From: Rhizobium sp. WSM4643
Lineage (GTDB): Bacteria > Pseudomonadota > Alphaproteobacteria > Rhizobiales > Rhizobiaceae
Direction: 5' to 3'
NCBI RefSeq assembly: GCF_025152745.1
Contig: NZ_CP104040.1
Location: 2,418,001 to 2,482,000 of the forward strand
DNA length: 64,000 bases
Under the pieces are notes generated by a model. It was not told where the DNA came from and did no database searches. It was given only the letters and a program-made list of their open reading frames with translations. The position numbers were made by a program, and so were the translations under genes. The number at the start of each line of letters is the position of its first letter. Within the stretch, counting starts at the first letter, position 1. This document shows, one piece after another, positions 40,820-49,907 of the stretch.

Positions 40820-41884
40820 CTACTTCCCCTCATCCAACGAAAACACCAGCGTCGCCTTGGTTCCGTCGTGGCCGGGGTCATAGGCGAAATCCGATTTCAG
40901 GCTGGCGGCCATTGCTGTCAGAATGCGTGTGCCGAGGCCCGTTCCTTTCGCCGGGCTCGACGGATCGAAACCCGCGCCGTCATCCTCGACGATGACGCGT
41001 AATGCGCCATCTGTCTGGTCGACCATGACGCGGATCTCGCCCGGCACGCTCTCCGGATAGGCATATTTGAAGGCATTGGTGACGAGCTCGCTCACGATCA
41101 GCCCGAGCGTAATCACCTTGTCGGTCGCCAGATTGACCGGTTGCGCGGTAAGTACGATGCGGTGCGGCCGCTTGTCGTCGCGCATCGAGGTTTCGAGTTC
41201 GGTGAGCAGGCTGTCCAGATATTCGTCGACCTGCACCGAGCCGACCTGGCGGTTGGTATAGAGCCGGCGGTGCGCGCTGGCGATGGCGTTGATGCGCATC
41301 TGCGTTTCGTGCAGCGCGTCGATCGCCACTTGGTCGGTGGTCATCGAGGATTGCATGCGGATCAGCGCGCCGACGAGGCCAAGGCTATTAGCGATACGGT
41401 GATTGACTTCGGCGAGCAGCATTTCGGCAAGGTCGCGCTGCTGGCGGATCATCTCCTGCGCCTGCGCCGTCTCGCGGCGAAAACGCGTCCGCTCCAGCGC
41501 CTGTTCGAGGGCGGCGGCCAGCAGGTCGAAATAGTCGGCCGAGATCCCTTTGAGCATGTAATCGTCGGCGCCGGCCTTCAGCGCCGCGACCGCGATGCTG
41601 ATATCGTCCGAACCCGTCGCATAGATGACCGGCGGGTGATCCGGCATCGCCGCGATGCTGGGCAAAATATCGAGGCCGGTCTCGCCAGCCAGGACATGAT
41701 CAAGCACGACGGCGTCGATACCGCCTTCGCCCAGTCTCGCAAGGCCTGCAGCGCCGCTCTCGGCCCACTCGACCGAAAAGCCGCGCCGACGGAGGTTTTT
41801 CTGCATCAGTAGAGCAAGCCCCTCGTCGTCGTCGATATAGAGGATGTGGATCAGGGCATCCGCATCGCCGCTAGAATTGTTCAT
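40820..41884 (-). CDS. Receiver-histidine kinase hybrid (HisKA_2/HWE-like)
   Basis: The 354-residue cytoplasmic protein has an N-terminal receiver (YIDDDEGLALLM, phospho-Asp in VVLDHVLAGETG). A coiled linker leads to a HisKA_2 dimerisation domain (LAEVNHRIANSLGLVGALIRMQS, with the phospho-His) and a HATPase domain (LIVSELVTNAFKYAYPES, EDDGAGFDP, KGTGLGTRIL). No membrane segment is present. The order resembles regulators in the general-stress PhyR/EcfG pathway, but no partner lies next to it. GGGAGACGG precedes the ATG at 41884. Confidence 0.88.
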   Translation of the reverse strand: MNNSSGDADALIHILYIDDDEGLALLMQKNLRRRGFSVEWAESGAAGLARLGEGGIDAVVLDHVLAGETGLDILPSIAAMPDHPPVIYATGSDDISIAVAALKAGADDYMLKGISADYFDLLAAALEQALERTRFRRETAQAQEMIRQQRDLAEMLLAEVNHRIANSLGLVGALIRMQSSMTTDQVAIDALHETQMRINAIASAHRRLYTNRQVGSVQVDEYLDSLLTELETSMRDDKRPHRIVLTAQPVNLATDKVITLGLIVSELVTNAFKYAYPESVPGEIRVMVDQTDGALRVIVEDDGAGFDPSSPAKGTGLGTRILTAMAASLKSDFAYDPGHDGTKATLVFSLDEGK

Positions 41885-42161
41885 TCCGTCTCCCGGCGTT
41901 CTCTCGCAGCGACGACCGACCGCAAGCGTCCGAGTCGTCCGCATCGCAATGTCGTATTGCATTGGCCGCCTGGGGTAAACAGCGGTTGTCCCTCGCTCTT
42001 GTCGCAGGCGGCGCGGAAGGAGGATGTCGGGAATCCGGCATTTTCAGAACATGACCCTAGCTGGCGAGCATCCCTATGGAAGCCGTTGAAGGAGATGGGA
42101 AAACGAAAACCTGAAATGAGATGCATCAACGCCAAGCGACCCGTTTGGTTCCGTGGATAAG

Positions 42162-43607
42162 CTAATTTTTCTGGAATTTCCGATGACCCGATACTTCGGC
42201 TCCAGCCTCCGCCGGCAATTGCAGGAAGCGCAGCGATGAGACGACGCCGATCACGCCGACTACGATGAAAGCCCAGCGGAAATCGGCAAGGACGGGATTG
42301 CCGGCGCCCCTGAGAGCAGAGGCGATGTTGAGCACGGCCGCCGCCACTGCCACGCCGAGCAGCATCGATACCTGCTGCAGCATGCTCGACAGCGTCGAGG
42401 CCGAGCTTCGCTGCGCGGGGCCGATATCGGCGAAGGCGAGTGTGTTCAGCGCGGTGAATTCCATCGACCGTGAGAGACCGGCGAGAAAAAGCAGCGCATG
42501 GATGAAAAACGGCGGCGTCGTCGGCGACAGGAAACCGCAGGAGACGATCGAAAGCGCGGCGATCAGCCCGTTAACCCCAAGCACGGTACGAAAGCCGAAG
42601 AAGCGCAGCAGCGGCGTCGTCACCGCCTTCATGCTGAAATTGCCGAGGAAATAGACGAGCAGATAGGTGCCGGCGGCAATCGAGCTCAGGCCGAAGCCGA
42701 GTTGGAAGAGCAGAGGCAGCAAAAACGGCGTCGCATTGATCGCCATCCGGCAGGCCGTGCCCGCCGACAATGTCGACATCGAGAAGGTCTGGATGCGGAA
42801 GGCCGAAAGGTCGAGCAGCGGATTGTCGACGGCGAGGAAATGCCGCGTCGCCATGACCGACAGCACGATGCCCGCCGCCAGCATTGATATCACGGGCAAA
42901 AGCCCGCCGTCCCATTTGACCGAGAGTTCGAGGGCGGCGAGCAGGAAGGTCAGCCCCGCAGCGCTCAGCATAAAGCCCACGAGATCCAGCCGGCCGGGAT
43001 TGGTCTCGCGCTGCTCCGGCACGAAGCGCAGCACCAGCGCCATGCCGACAATGCCGATCGGGATGTTGATCAGGAAGTTCCAGTGCCAGCTGGCATAGGT
43101 GGTGACGAAGCCGCCGAGCACCGGGCCGAGCACCGGCGCCGTCAGTGCCGGCCAGGTGATCAGCGCGATCGCCTGGACGAGTTCCGACTTGCGGGCGTTC
43201 TTGAGCACGATGATGCGCCCGACCGGCGTCATCAGTGCACTGCCCGCGCCCTGGATGGCGCGCCACAGCACGAATTCCGCAAGGCTGCCGGACAGCCCGC
43301 AAAACAGCGAGGCGCCGGTGAAGACGGCGATCGACATCAGAAAGATGCGGCGCGCGCCGAACCGATCGCCGAGCCAGCCGGACAGTGGAATGAAGGCGGC
43401 CATCGTCAGCATGTAGACGGTGATGCCGATGCTCATCGACACCGGCTGCACGTTAAAGCTTGCCGCCATCTGCGGCAGCGAGGTGGTGACGATCGTGCCG
43501 TCGAGGATCTGCATGAAGAAGGAAACGGCAACGACCAGTGCCACGATCTTCGCCTGGCGGCCGCCTTCGGCCTCTTGCACATTCTCGCTCGTCTCTGCCG
43601 TGGTCAT
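42162..43607 (-). CDS. DHA2-family MFS exporter (EmrB-like)
   Basis: The 481-residue protein has 14 predicted membrane segments and the DHA2 motifs LDGTIVTTSLPQMA (TM1 motif D1) and GWLGDRFGARRIFLMS (motif A), then a TM5-type block ITWPALTAPVLGPVLGG. It should export drugs or metabolites by proton antiport. No fusion-protein partner is adjacent. The ATG at 43607 gives a normal N-terminus; the frame to 43757 adds an unlikely basic 50 residues. Confidence 0.9.
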   Translation of the reverse strand: MTTAETSENVQEAEGGRQAKIVALVVAVSFFMQILDGTIVTTSLPQMAASFNVQPVSMSIGITVYMLTMAAFIPLSGWLGDRFGARRIFLMSIAVFTGASLFCGLSGSLAEFVLWRAIQGAGSALMTPVGRIIVLKNARKSELVQAIALITWPALTAPVLGPVLGGFVTTYASWHWNFLINIPIGIVGMALVLRFVPEQRETNPGRLDLVGFMLSAAGLTFLLAALELSVKWDGGLLPVISMLAAGIVLSVMATRHFLAVDNPLLDLSAFRIQTFSMSTLSAGTACRMAINATPFLLPLLFQLGFGLSSIAAGTYLLVYFLGNFSMKAVTTPLLRFFGFRTVLGVNGLIAALSIVSCGFLSPTTPPFFIHALLFLAGLSRSMEFTALNTLAFADIGPAQRSSASTLSSMLQQVSMLLGVAVAAAVLNIASALRGAGNPVLADFRWAFIVVGVIGVVSSLRFLQLPAEAGAEVSGHRKFQKN

Positions 43608-44177
43608 CGATCTGCCAATTAAAATTCCGGATGACGCGGCAGGGAAACGGGAAGGAAGCCGATCGGAGATCTGCCGCGCGGGCGAGCGCGGACTTGGTAA
43701 GCCGCGCACTGGCTGAATACGCCCGTTGCATCCGGCCGGAAAGGCTAAATCTCGCACTACGCAGGAATATTCCCGATGCGGCTGGATAGCTGACCGCTAT
43801 CGACCCAAGAAAGGATTCAAGAAAAAGGCCCCACCGAAGCGAGGCCAAGCTTGAACCGCTCCGGGGAAAAGCAGGAGCGGCGTGCAGTCCATATCGTGCG
43901 ATCGATGTCGCAGCGAGGCCAGATGTCGCTGCATCGGTACGCTCGCCAAAGATTTTTTCGCGATCTGCCGAAAAAAGATCGGCCCCAAAACTATCTGCCC
44001 ATGTGGCGCGACACCTGTCGCATTGCAGCAACGAATGGCGCTTGCAATGTTTATAAAAATTGGTATCACTAAACATATTGCTAAACATGATGATTGAGGA
44101 GTTCATGTGAGCATTCTCTGAAGTGGGTGAACATGCTACGCCGGCGGGGAGCCGGCCCTTGGTTCTGGGAGGAACTT
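43608..44177. other. Non-coding stretch before the ABC/DHA operon
   Basis: These 570 bases hold no gene I can support. The last 150 are AT-rich and contain the TAAACAT repeats at 44047-44088, so they are the promoter of the large operon. The first part carries the MFS promoter on the minus strand. Confidence 0.5.
44047..44088 (+). promoter_or_regulatory. Operator candidate: three TAAACAT half sites
   Basis: ATGTTTA (44047-44053) is inverted relative to TAAACAT at 44070-44076 and 44082-44088. The two direct copies are 12 bases apart. Such half sites fit a DeoR- or LacI-type repressor of sugar operons. The binding protein is not in this window unless it is the small HTH candidate at 54532. Confidence 0.5.
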
Positions 44178-45503
44178 ATGCAGAAAACATCGAAAGCCCT
44201 TTTCGGGCTGGCCACGGCATTCGTCATGTCGTCGGCATTGCCCAATCTCGCCAAAGCCGATGAACTGACGCTGTGCTGGGCCGCATGGGACCCCGCCAAT
44301 GCGCTCGTCGAGCTGTCGAAGGATTTCACCGCCAAGACCGGCACGCAGATGAAGTTCGAATTCGTTCCCTGGACGAATTATGCCGATCGCTTCCTCAACG
44401 AGCTAAATTCCCACGGCAAGCTCTGCGATCTCATCATCGGCGACAGCCAGTGGATCGGCGGCTCGGCCGAGAATGGCCACTACGTCAAGCTCAACGACTT
44501 CTTCGACAAGGAAGGCATCAAGATGGATGACTTCGTGCCGGCGACGGTCGTCGGCTACTCGGAATGGCCGAAAAACACCCCGAACTACTGGGCGCTGCCC
44601 GCCATGGGCGACGTCGTCGGCTGGACCTACCGCAAGGACTGGTTCGAGAAGCCGGAACTGCAGAAAGAATTCAAGGAGAAATACGGCCACGATCTCGCAG
44701 CGCCGAAGACCTACGACGAGCTGAAGCAGATCGCCGAATTCTTCCAGAAGCGTCAGATCGACGGCAAGACCGTCTACGGCGCCTCGATCTATACCGAGCG
44801 CGGCTCCGAAGGCATCACCATGGGCGTGACCAACGTGCTCTACGATTGGGGCTTCCAGTACGAGAACCCGAAGAAGCCCTATGACATGGAAGGTTTCGTC
44901 AACTCGGCCGATGCTGTGAAGGGCCTCGAATTCTACAAGTCGCTCTATGATTGCTGCACCCCGCCCGGCAGCTCCAACGTCTACATGGTCGAATCCGCAG
45001 ACGCCTTCAAATCCGGCCAGGTCGCCATGCAGATGAACTTCGCCTTCACCTGGCCCGGCCTCTACAAGGACGAGAAGGTCGGCGGCAAGAAGATCGGCTT
45101 CTTCCCCAATCCGGCTGAAAAGGCCCACTTCGCCCAGCTTGGCGGCCAAGGCATCTCGGTGGTCTCGTACTCCGACAAGCGCGATGCCGCCCTGCAATAC
45201 ATCAAGTGGTTCGCACAGCCGGACGTGCAGGCCAAATGGTGGGAACTCGGCGGCTTTTCCTGCTTGAATTCCGTCGTCAACGCGCCAGGCTTTGCCAAGA
45301 GCCAGCCCTATGCCCAGGCCTTCCTGGACTCGATGGCGATCGTCAAGGACTTCTGGGCAGAGCCGAGCTACGCCTCGCTGCTGCAGGCCATGCAGAAGCG
45401 CGTTCACAACTACGTGGTCGCCGGCAACGGCACCGCCAAGGAAGCGCTCGACGGTCTGGTGAAAGACTGGAGCGACGTCTTCAAGGACGACGGCAAGATC
45501 TGA
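44178..45503 (+). CDS. ABC transporter substrate-binding protein (sugar/polyol type)
   Basis: The 441-residue protein has a Sec signal peptide (MQKTSKALFGLATAFVMSSALPNLAKA). A family-1 solute-binding fold follows (LTLCWAAWDPANALVELSKDFTAKTG, then SAENGHYVKLNDFFD, then GWTYRKDWFEKPEL). GGGAGGAAC precedes the ATG at 44178. It captures the substrate for the two permeases and two ATPases downstream. The kinases in the same operon point to a short polyol or ketose such as dihydroxyacetone, erythrulose or a related compound; the ligand cannot be read from sequence. Confidence 0.9.
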   Translation: MQKTSKALFGLATAFVMSSALPNLAKADELTLCWAAWDPANALVELSKDFTAKTGTQMKFEFVPWTNYADRFLNELNSHGKLCDLIIGDSQWIGGSAENGHYVKLNDFFDKEGIKMDDFVPATVVGYSEWPKNTPNYWALPAMGDVVGWTYRKDWFEKPELQKEFKEKYGHDLAAPKTYDELKQIAEFFQKRQIDGKTVYGASIYTERGSEGITMGVTNVLYDWGFQYENPKKPYDMEGFVNSADAVKGLEFYKSLYDCCTPPGSSNVYMVESADAFKSGQVAMQMNFAFTWPGLYKDEKVGGKKIGFFPNPAEKAHFAQLGGQGISVVSYSDKRDAALQYIKWFAQPDVQAKWWELGGFSCLNSVVNAPGFAKSQPYAQAFLDSMAIVKDFWAEPSYASLLQAMQKRVHNYVVAGNGTAKEALDGLVKDWSDVFKDDGKI

Positions 45504-45523
45504 CGCGTGGCATCCCTGATGCG

Positions 45524-45573
45524 CGCCATCCTCGACAGGATGGCGGCCCGGATCGGCAGACGAGCCGGGCCGC
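45524..45573 (+). other. Two tandem RNA hairpins between binding protein and permease
   Basis: CGCCATCCT-CGAC-AGGATGGCG (45524-45545) is a perfect nine-base-pair stem with a four-base loop. It is followed by GCGGCCCGG and CCGGGCCGC arms (45543-45551 and 45565-45573), a second perfect stem. No T-run follows. Such structures commonly protect the upstream binding-protein message and lower expression of the permeases. Confidence 0.65.
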
Positions 45574-45625
45574 CAGATCTCTCATACCCCAAAAGACCCG
45601 TACCCCAAAAAGACCAGGTGAAGAC

Positions 45626-46594
45626 TTGACCATTTCCCATTCCTCCATCGTCGAGAAGGCGGCCGATGCAACCGCGAGGGCAACGCCTTCCTCGGTCGCC
45701 CGGCGCGTCCGCGGCCTTTCCGACAGGGCGATCGCCTGGCTATTCATTGCCCCTGCCATCACCCTGCTGCTCGCGATCAACATCTTTCCGCTGCTTTGGG
45801 CGGTCTATCTCTCCTTCACTAATTACCGCGCCAATCGGCCGAATGCGCCGGTCGTAGGCGTCGGCTTCGGAAACTACCAGCGCGTTCTCAACGATCCCGA
45901 TATCTGGCAGGCGATGCAGACCACCGCGCATTTCGTCTTCTGGACGATTGTACTGCAGACGGTGATCGGCTTTACGCTCGCCTATCTGATCGACCGCAAG
46001 TTTCGCGGCCACGCCTTCTGGACGACGATCATTCTGATCCCGATGATGCTGTCGCCCGCCGTCGTCGGCAATTTCTGGCGCTTTCTCTACGAGCCGCAGA
46101 TCGGCCTCTTCGCCTATGCCGTGTCGCTGGTCACAGGCATTCCGACATCGGATATCCAGATGCTCGGCAACGTTACGCTGGCGCCCTGGGCGATCATCAT
46201 CGTCGATACCTGGATGTGGACGCCTTATGTGATGCTGATCTGCCTCGCTGGCCTGCGCTCGATCCCCGATTATATCTATGAGGCGGCCGAGGTCGACCGT
46301 GCCTCGCCCTGGCGGCAGTTCTGGTCGATCACCGTGCCGATGGCCCTGCCTTTCATCATGCTTGCCGTGCTTTTCCGCGGCATCGAGAATTTCAAGATGT
46401 TCGACATGGTGACGCTGCTCACCGGCGGCGGGCCGGGCTCGATTACCGAGGTCGCCTCGATCACGCTGAAACGCGCCGCCTTCGAAAGCTGGGCGACCGG
46501 CCGGGCCTCGGCCTTCGCCATCATCCTCTTCGTCGCGGTGTTCGGCCTCGCCAACATCTACGTCAAGGCATTGAACAAGGTGAAGCAACGATGA
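45626..46594 (+). CDS. ABC permease 1 (MalF-type)
   Basis: The 322-residue protein has six membrane segments and the EAA loop (YEAAEVDRASPWRQFWSITVPM), which docks onto the ATPases. A leading cytoplasmic segment of about 35 residues is present. I see no ATG near the first helix; TTG at 45626 (LTISHSS) is the best start. Residue style fits sugar/polyol importers. It overlaps the next permease by four bases. Confidence 0.9.
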   Translation: MTISHSSIVEKAADATARATPSSVARRVRGLSDRAIAWLFIAPAITLLLAINIFPLLWAVYLSFTNYRANRPNAPVVGVGFGNYQRVLNDPDIWQAMQTTAHFVFWTIVLQTVIGFTLAYLIDRKFRGHAFWTTIILIPMMLSPAVVGNFWRFLYEPQIGLFAYAVSLVTGIPTSDIQMLGNVTLAPWAIIIVDTWMWTPYVMLICLAGLRSIPDYIYEAAEVDRASPWRQFWSITVPMALPFIMLAVLFRGIENFKMFDMVTLLTGGGPGSITEVASITLKRAAFESWATGRASAFAIILFVAVFGLANIYVKALNKVKQR

Positions 46595-47544
46595 GCGCCG
46601 CCAACTCAGCCCATTCGGTCGTCGAACCGAGCCTGTCCAGCAAGCGCATCGCCGGCACCATCGTCGTCCTCTATGCGCTGATCACCCTCATCCCGCTCGT
46701 CTGGATCTTCCTGACCAGCATCAAGTCGCCGCCGGATTCGATCAGCTATCCCCCGAAGATCGTCTTCACGCCGTCGCTGGAAGGTTATTGCAACCTGTTC
46801 ACCACGCGCACGCGCCAGACGCCTGATTATATCGCCTCGCTGCCGGCGCCGGTCGGCACCTGCGATGAGGTGACGCGCAAGCGCAACATGGTGATCGCCG
46901 GCCCATCGAACTTCCTGCCGCGCTTCGTCAATTCGCTGGTGATCGCCTTCGGCTCCACCTTCCTCGCGGTCTTCCTCGGCACCCTCGCCGCCTATGGTTT
47001 TTCCCGCTTCAAGATACCGCTCGCCGACGACCTGATGTTCTTCATCCTGTCGACGCGCATGATGCCGCCGATCGCCGTCGCCATCCCGATCTATCTGATG
47101 TATCGCGAACTCGGCCTGTCGGACACGGCCTTTGGCATGATCCTGCTTTACACCGCCGTCAATGTCTCGCTCGCCGTCTGGCTGCTCAAGGGCTTCATCG
47201 ACGAAATCCCGCGCGAATACGAGGAAGCGGCAATGATCGACGGCTATACGAGGCTGCAGGCCTTCCGCAAGGTCGTGCTGCCGCAGGCAACCACAGGCAT
47301 CGCCGCCACCGCGATCTTCTGCCTGATCTTCGCCTGGAACGAATATGCCTTCGCCGCGCTTCTGACCTCGGGCGAGGCCCAGACCGCGCCGCCCTTCATC
47401 CCGACGATCATCGGCGAAGGCGGGCAGGACTGGCCGGCCGTCGCCGCCGGCACGACAATTTTCCTGATCCCGATCCTGGTCTTCACCATTCTATTGCGCA
47501 AGCAGCTGCTGCGCGGCATCACCTTCGGAGCCGTCCGCAAATGA
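46591..47544 (+). CDS. ABC permease 2 (MalG-type)
   Basis: The 317-residue protein has six membrane segments. A periplasmic loop of about 60 residues between TM1 and TM2 holds two Cys (YCNLFTT..., TCDEVTRKR). The EAA loop is YEEAAMIDGYTRLQAFRKVVLPQ. It forms the translocation pore with permease 1. Start and stop overlap both neighbours by four bases, so the genes are translationally coupled. Confidence 0.92.
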   Translation: MSAANSAHSVVEPSLSSKRIAGTIVVLYALITLIPLVWIFLTSIKSPPDSISYPPKIVFTPSLEGYCNLFTTRTRQTPDYIASLPAPVGTCDEVTRKRNMVIAGPSNFLPRFVNSLVIAFGSTFLAVFLGTLAAYGFSRFKIPLADDLMFFILSTRMMPPIAVAIPIYLMYRELGLSDTAFGMILLYTAVNVSLAVWLLKGFIDEIPREYEEAAMIDGYTRLQAFRKVVLPQATTGIAATAIFCLIFAWNEYAFAALLTSGEAQTAPPFIPTIIGEGGQDWPAVAAGTTIFLIPILVFTILLRKQLLRGITFGAVRK

Positions 47545-47753
47545 CCCACCTGATCGAAACACGCACTCCTGCTCGCCCGAAACGGCCGTTCTTTCTGCGA
47601 CGCGGCCCGATGGAGACCATTGCCACCGTGCTGATCGGACTCGGCTTCCTGATGCTGTTCCAGCCCTTCCTGCTGGTGCTCTACACCTATTCGCTGGTGA
47701 CACTGCTCGCAGGCACCGTCATGTTCATCATCGTCTCGAAATTCCCGGAGTGA
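47541..47753 (+). CDS. Small membrane protein of the ABC operon
   Basis: The 70-residue protein has two hydrophobic helices (about 26-45 and 48-65: TVLIGLGFLMLFQPFLLVLYTYS, TLLAGTVMFIIVSKF) and a basic N-terminus (RPKRPFFLRRGP). It overlaps permease 2 by four bases and is followed by the ATPase gene after three. Small membrane proteins occur at the same place in rhizobial glycerol-type importers (DUF2160), but this one is not recognisably that family. It may modulate or stabilise the transporter. Confidence 0.8.
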   Translation: MTHLIETRTPARPKRPFFLRRGPMETIATVLIGLGFLMLFQPFLLVLYTYSLVTLLAGTVMFIIVSKFPE

Positions 47754-47756
47754 ACC

Positions 47757-48854
47757 ATGGCGGACATCCGGATCGAAAATCTCCGCAAGGAATTCGGCAG
47801 CTTCGTCGCCGTTCAGGATTCGAGCTTCACCGTCCATGACGGCGAGTTCCTGGCGCTTCTGGGCCCCTCCGGCTGCGGCAAGACGACGACGCTTCGCATG
47901 ATCGCCGGCCTCGAGCTGCCGTCGAGCGGCAAGATCTATCTCGACGGCGAGGACGTCACCTTCAACCGCGCCAGCGCCCGCGACATCGCCTTCGTCTTTC
48001 AGCTCTTCGCGCTCTACCCGCATATGAACGTGCGCAAGAATATCGGCTTCCCGCTGCTGTCGCAGGGCATGCCCAAGCCCGAAATCCGTCAGCGTGTCGA
48101 GGAGACCGCGCGTCTGCTGCAGATCGACCATATTCTCAACCGCTCGGTCTCCGGTCTTGCCGGCGGCGACCGGCAGCGCGTGGCGCTCGGCCGCGCCATC
48201 GTCCGGCGCCCGAAATGCTTCCTGATGGACGAGCCGCTCGGCACGCTCGACGCCGAATTCCGCGAGATCATGGTTCACGAGCTGCGCGAATTGCACAACC
48301 GCATCCACGCGACCACCGTCTACGTCACCCACGACCAGCATGAGGCGATGGCGATGGCCGACAAGATCGCCGTCATGAACCATGGCATCATCGAGCAGTT
48401 CGGCACGCCGCAGGAGATTTATGCCAAGCCCGCGACCATGTATGTCGCCGATTTCATCGGCTCGCCGTCGATGAACTTCATGCGCTTCACCTCCAGCCTG
48501 AAAAGCGGCGATCGCTCCATCCTGCTCGACGGCGTCGATGTCGCCGTTCCCGAGATCCACCAGGACATGGCCCAAAGCCAGCTGGCGCTCGGCGTGCGGC
48601 CGGAGCATATCCGCTTCAGCGACGCCTCGGCGCTACGCGGCGCCGTCTATGGCAGCGAATATCTCGGCACCAATCAGGTCGTGGCTGTGGAAACCCCGGG
48701 CGGCATGATCAAGGCCCGCGTTCCCGCCAATCGCAGCTTCCAGATTGGCGAAAGGGTCGGCCTCGAATTCAACCCGGCGAAACTCGCGCTCTTCGACTGC
48801 ACCTCGGGCCGCGCGGTCCCATCCTCGCTTTATCAGGAGACCCGGCATGGCTGA
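47757..48854 (+). CDS. ABC ATPase 1 (MalK/UgpC-type), atypical signature motif
   Basis: The 365-residue protein has Walker [10 protein letters not shown], the Q-loop region ([12 protein letters not shown]) and Walker [13 protein letters not shown]. The His switch is VTHDQHEAM, and a C-terminal TOBE/OB regulatory part is present. The signature is [15 protein letters not shown], where LSGGQ is usual, so the Ser is replaced by Ala and the Gln by Asp. The second ATPase has a normal LSGGEMQRV, so the pair may have one consensus and one degenerate site. Confidence 0.9.
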   Translation: MADIRIENLRKEFGSFVAVQDSSFTVHDGEFLALLGPSGCGKTTTLRMIAGLELPSSGKIYLDGEDVTFNRASARDIAFVFQLFALYPHMNVRKNIGFPLLSQGMPKPEIRQRVEETARLLQIDHILNRSVSGLAGGDRQRVALGRAIVRRPKCFLMDEPLGTLDAEFREIMVHELRELHNRIHATTVYVTHDQHEAMAMADKIAVMNHGIIEQFGTPQEIYAKPATMYVADFIGSPSMNFMRFTSSLKSGDRSILLDGVDVAVPEIHQDMAQSQLALGVRPEHIRFSDASALRGAVYGSEYLGTNQVVAVETPGGMIKARVPANRSFQIGERVGLEFNPAKLALFDCTSGRAVPSSLYQETRHG

Positions 48855-49854
48855 TGTCGTCCTCAGGAACCTCGCCAAGCGCTTTGGCGACACCCAGGCT
48901 TTGGCCGACCTCGATCTTTCGATCCGCGACGGCGAGTTCGTCGTGCTGCTCGGTCCGACAGGCGCTGGCAAGACCACGACGCTGCGGTTGATCGCCGGCC
49001 TCGAAAAGCCCGATAGCGGCCGCATCGAGATCGGCGGCCGCAATGTCGCCACTGAGGCACCCGCCGAGCGCGACGTCGCCTTCGTGTTCCAGCAATATTC
49101 GCTCTATCCGCACATGACGGTTTACGAAAACCTCGCCTTCCCGCTGAAGGCGCCGGTCCGCAAGCTGAGTGCGCAGGAGATCGACCGGCGCGTGCGCGAA
49201 GTGGCGCGCATGGTCCGGATCGACCACAAGCTGGAAAACCGCTCAACCAGGCTTTCCGGCGGCGAGATGCAGCGTGTCGCGATCGGCCGGGCGTTGGTGC
49301 GCAAGCCGGCGATCTACCTAATGGACGAGCCGCTCTCCTCGCTCGACGCCAAGCTGCGCGCCGAACTGCGCCTGGAGCTGAAACGCATCCAGAAGGAACT
49401 CGGCTCGACGCTGCTCTATGTCACCCACGATCAGGTTGAAGCCATGACCATGGCCGACCGCATCGGCATCGTTGCCGAGGGACGGCTGATGCAGGTGGGA
49501 ACGCCGCGCGAGATCTACGGCAATCCAGCCAACCTGCATGTCGCGGCCCGTCTCGGCCAGCCGCACATCAATCTTCTGCCGGCGGACCTCTTGCCGGGCG
49601 GCGGGCCGCCGCCCGGCACGAAGACCGTGGGCGCCCGCACGGAGCATCTCGATATCATTGTCGGCAAGGACGCCAATGCCGAGATCGACTGGATCGAGCA
49701 TCTCGGTGACCAGAACCATCTGCACATCAGAGTCGGCAATCACAAGCTCGTCACACTTGCAGATCCATATCTGGCGATCGCGCCGGGCGACCGGATCAGC
49801 CTGACGCTGCGCGATCCGCTTTATTTCGATGCGGCTGGACAGCGCCTGTCCTGA
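48847..49854 (+). CDS. ABC ATPase 2 (MalK-type)
   Basis: The 335-residue protein has Walker A GPTGAGKTT, signature RLSGGEMQRVAIG, Walker B IYLMDEPLSSLD, His switch VTHDQVEAM and a short TOBE region. It overlaps ATPase 1 by eight bases. Two ATPase genes in one importer operon are typical of rhizobial glycerol- and polyol-type systems, where they form a heterodimer. Confidence 0.92.
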   Translation: MADVVLRNLAKRFGDTQALADLDLSIRDGEFVVLLGPTGAGKTTTLRLIAGLEKPDSGRIEIGGRNVATEAPAERDVAFVFQQYSLYPHMTVYENLAFPLKAPVRKLSAQEIDRRVREVARMVRIDHKLENRSTRLSGGEMQRVAIGRALVRKPAIYLMDEPLSSLDAKLRAELRLELKRIQKELGSTLLYVTHDQVEAMTMADRIGIVAEGRLMQVGTPREIYGNPANLHVAARLGQPHINLLPADLLPGGGPPPGTKTVGARTEHLDIIVGKDANAEIDWIEHLGDQNHLHIRVGNHKLVTLADPYLAIAPGDRISLTLRDPLYFDAAGQRLS

Positions 49855-49907
49855 CCGGCAAACAGACTTGATGATGGCATGAAAAACAAACAGACGGGTC
49901 TCAATCG

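Noticed and set aside
43797..44069. 90-residue minus-strand gene upstream of the ABC operon
   Set aside because: No ribosome site, uneven composition and overlap with the operon's promoter repeats.
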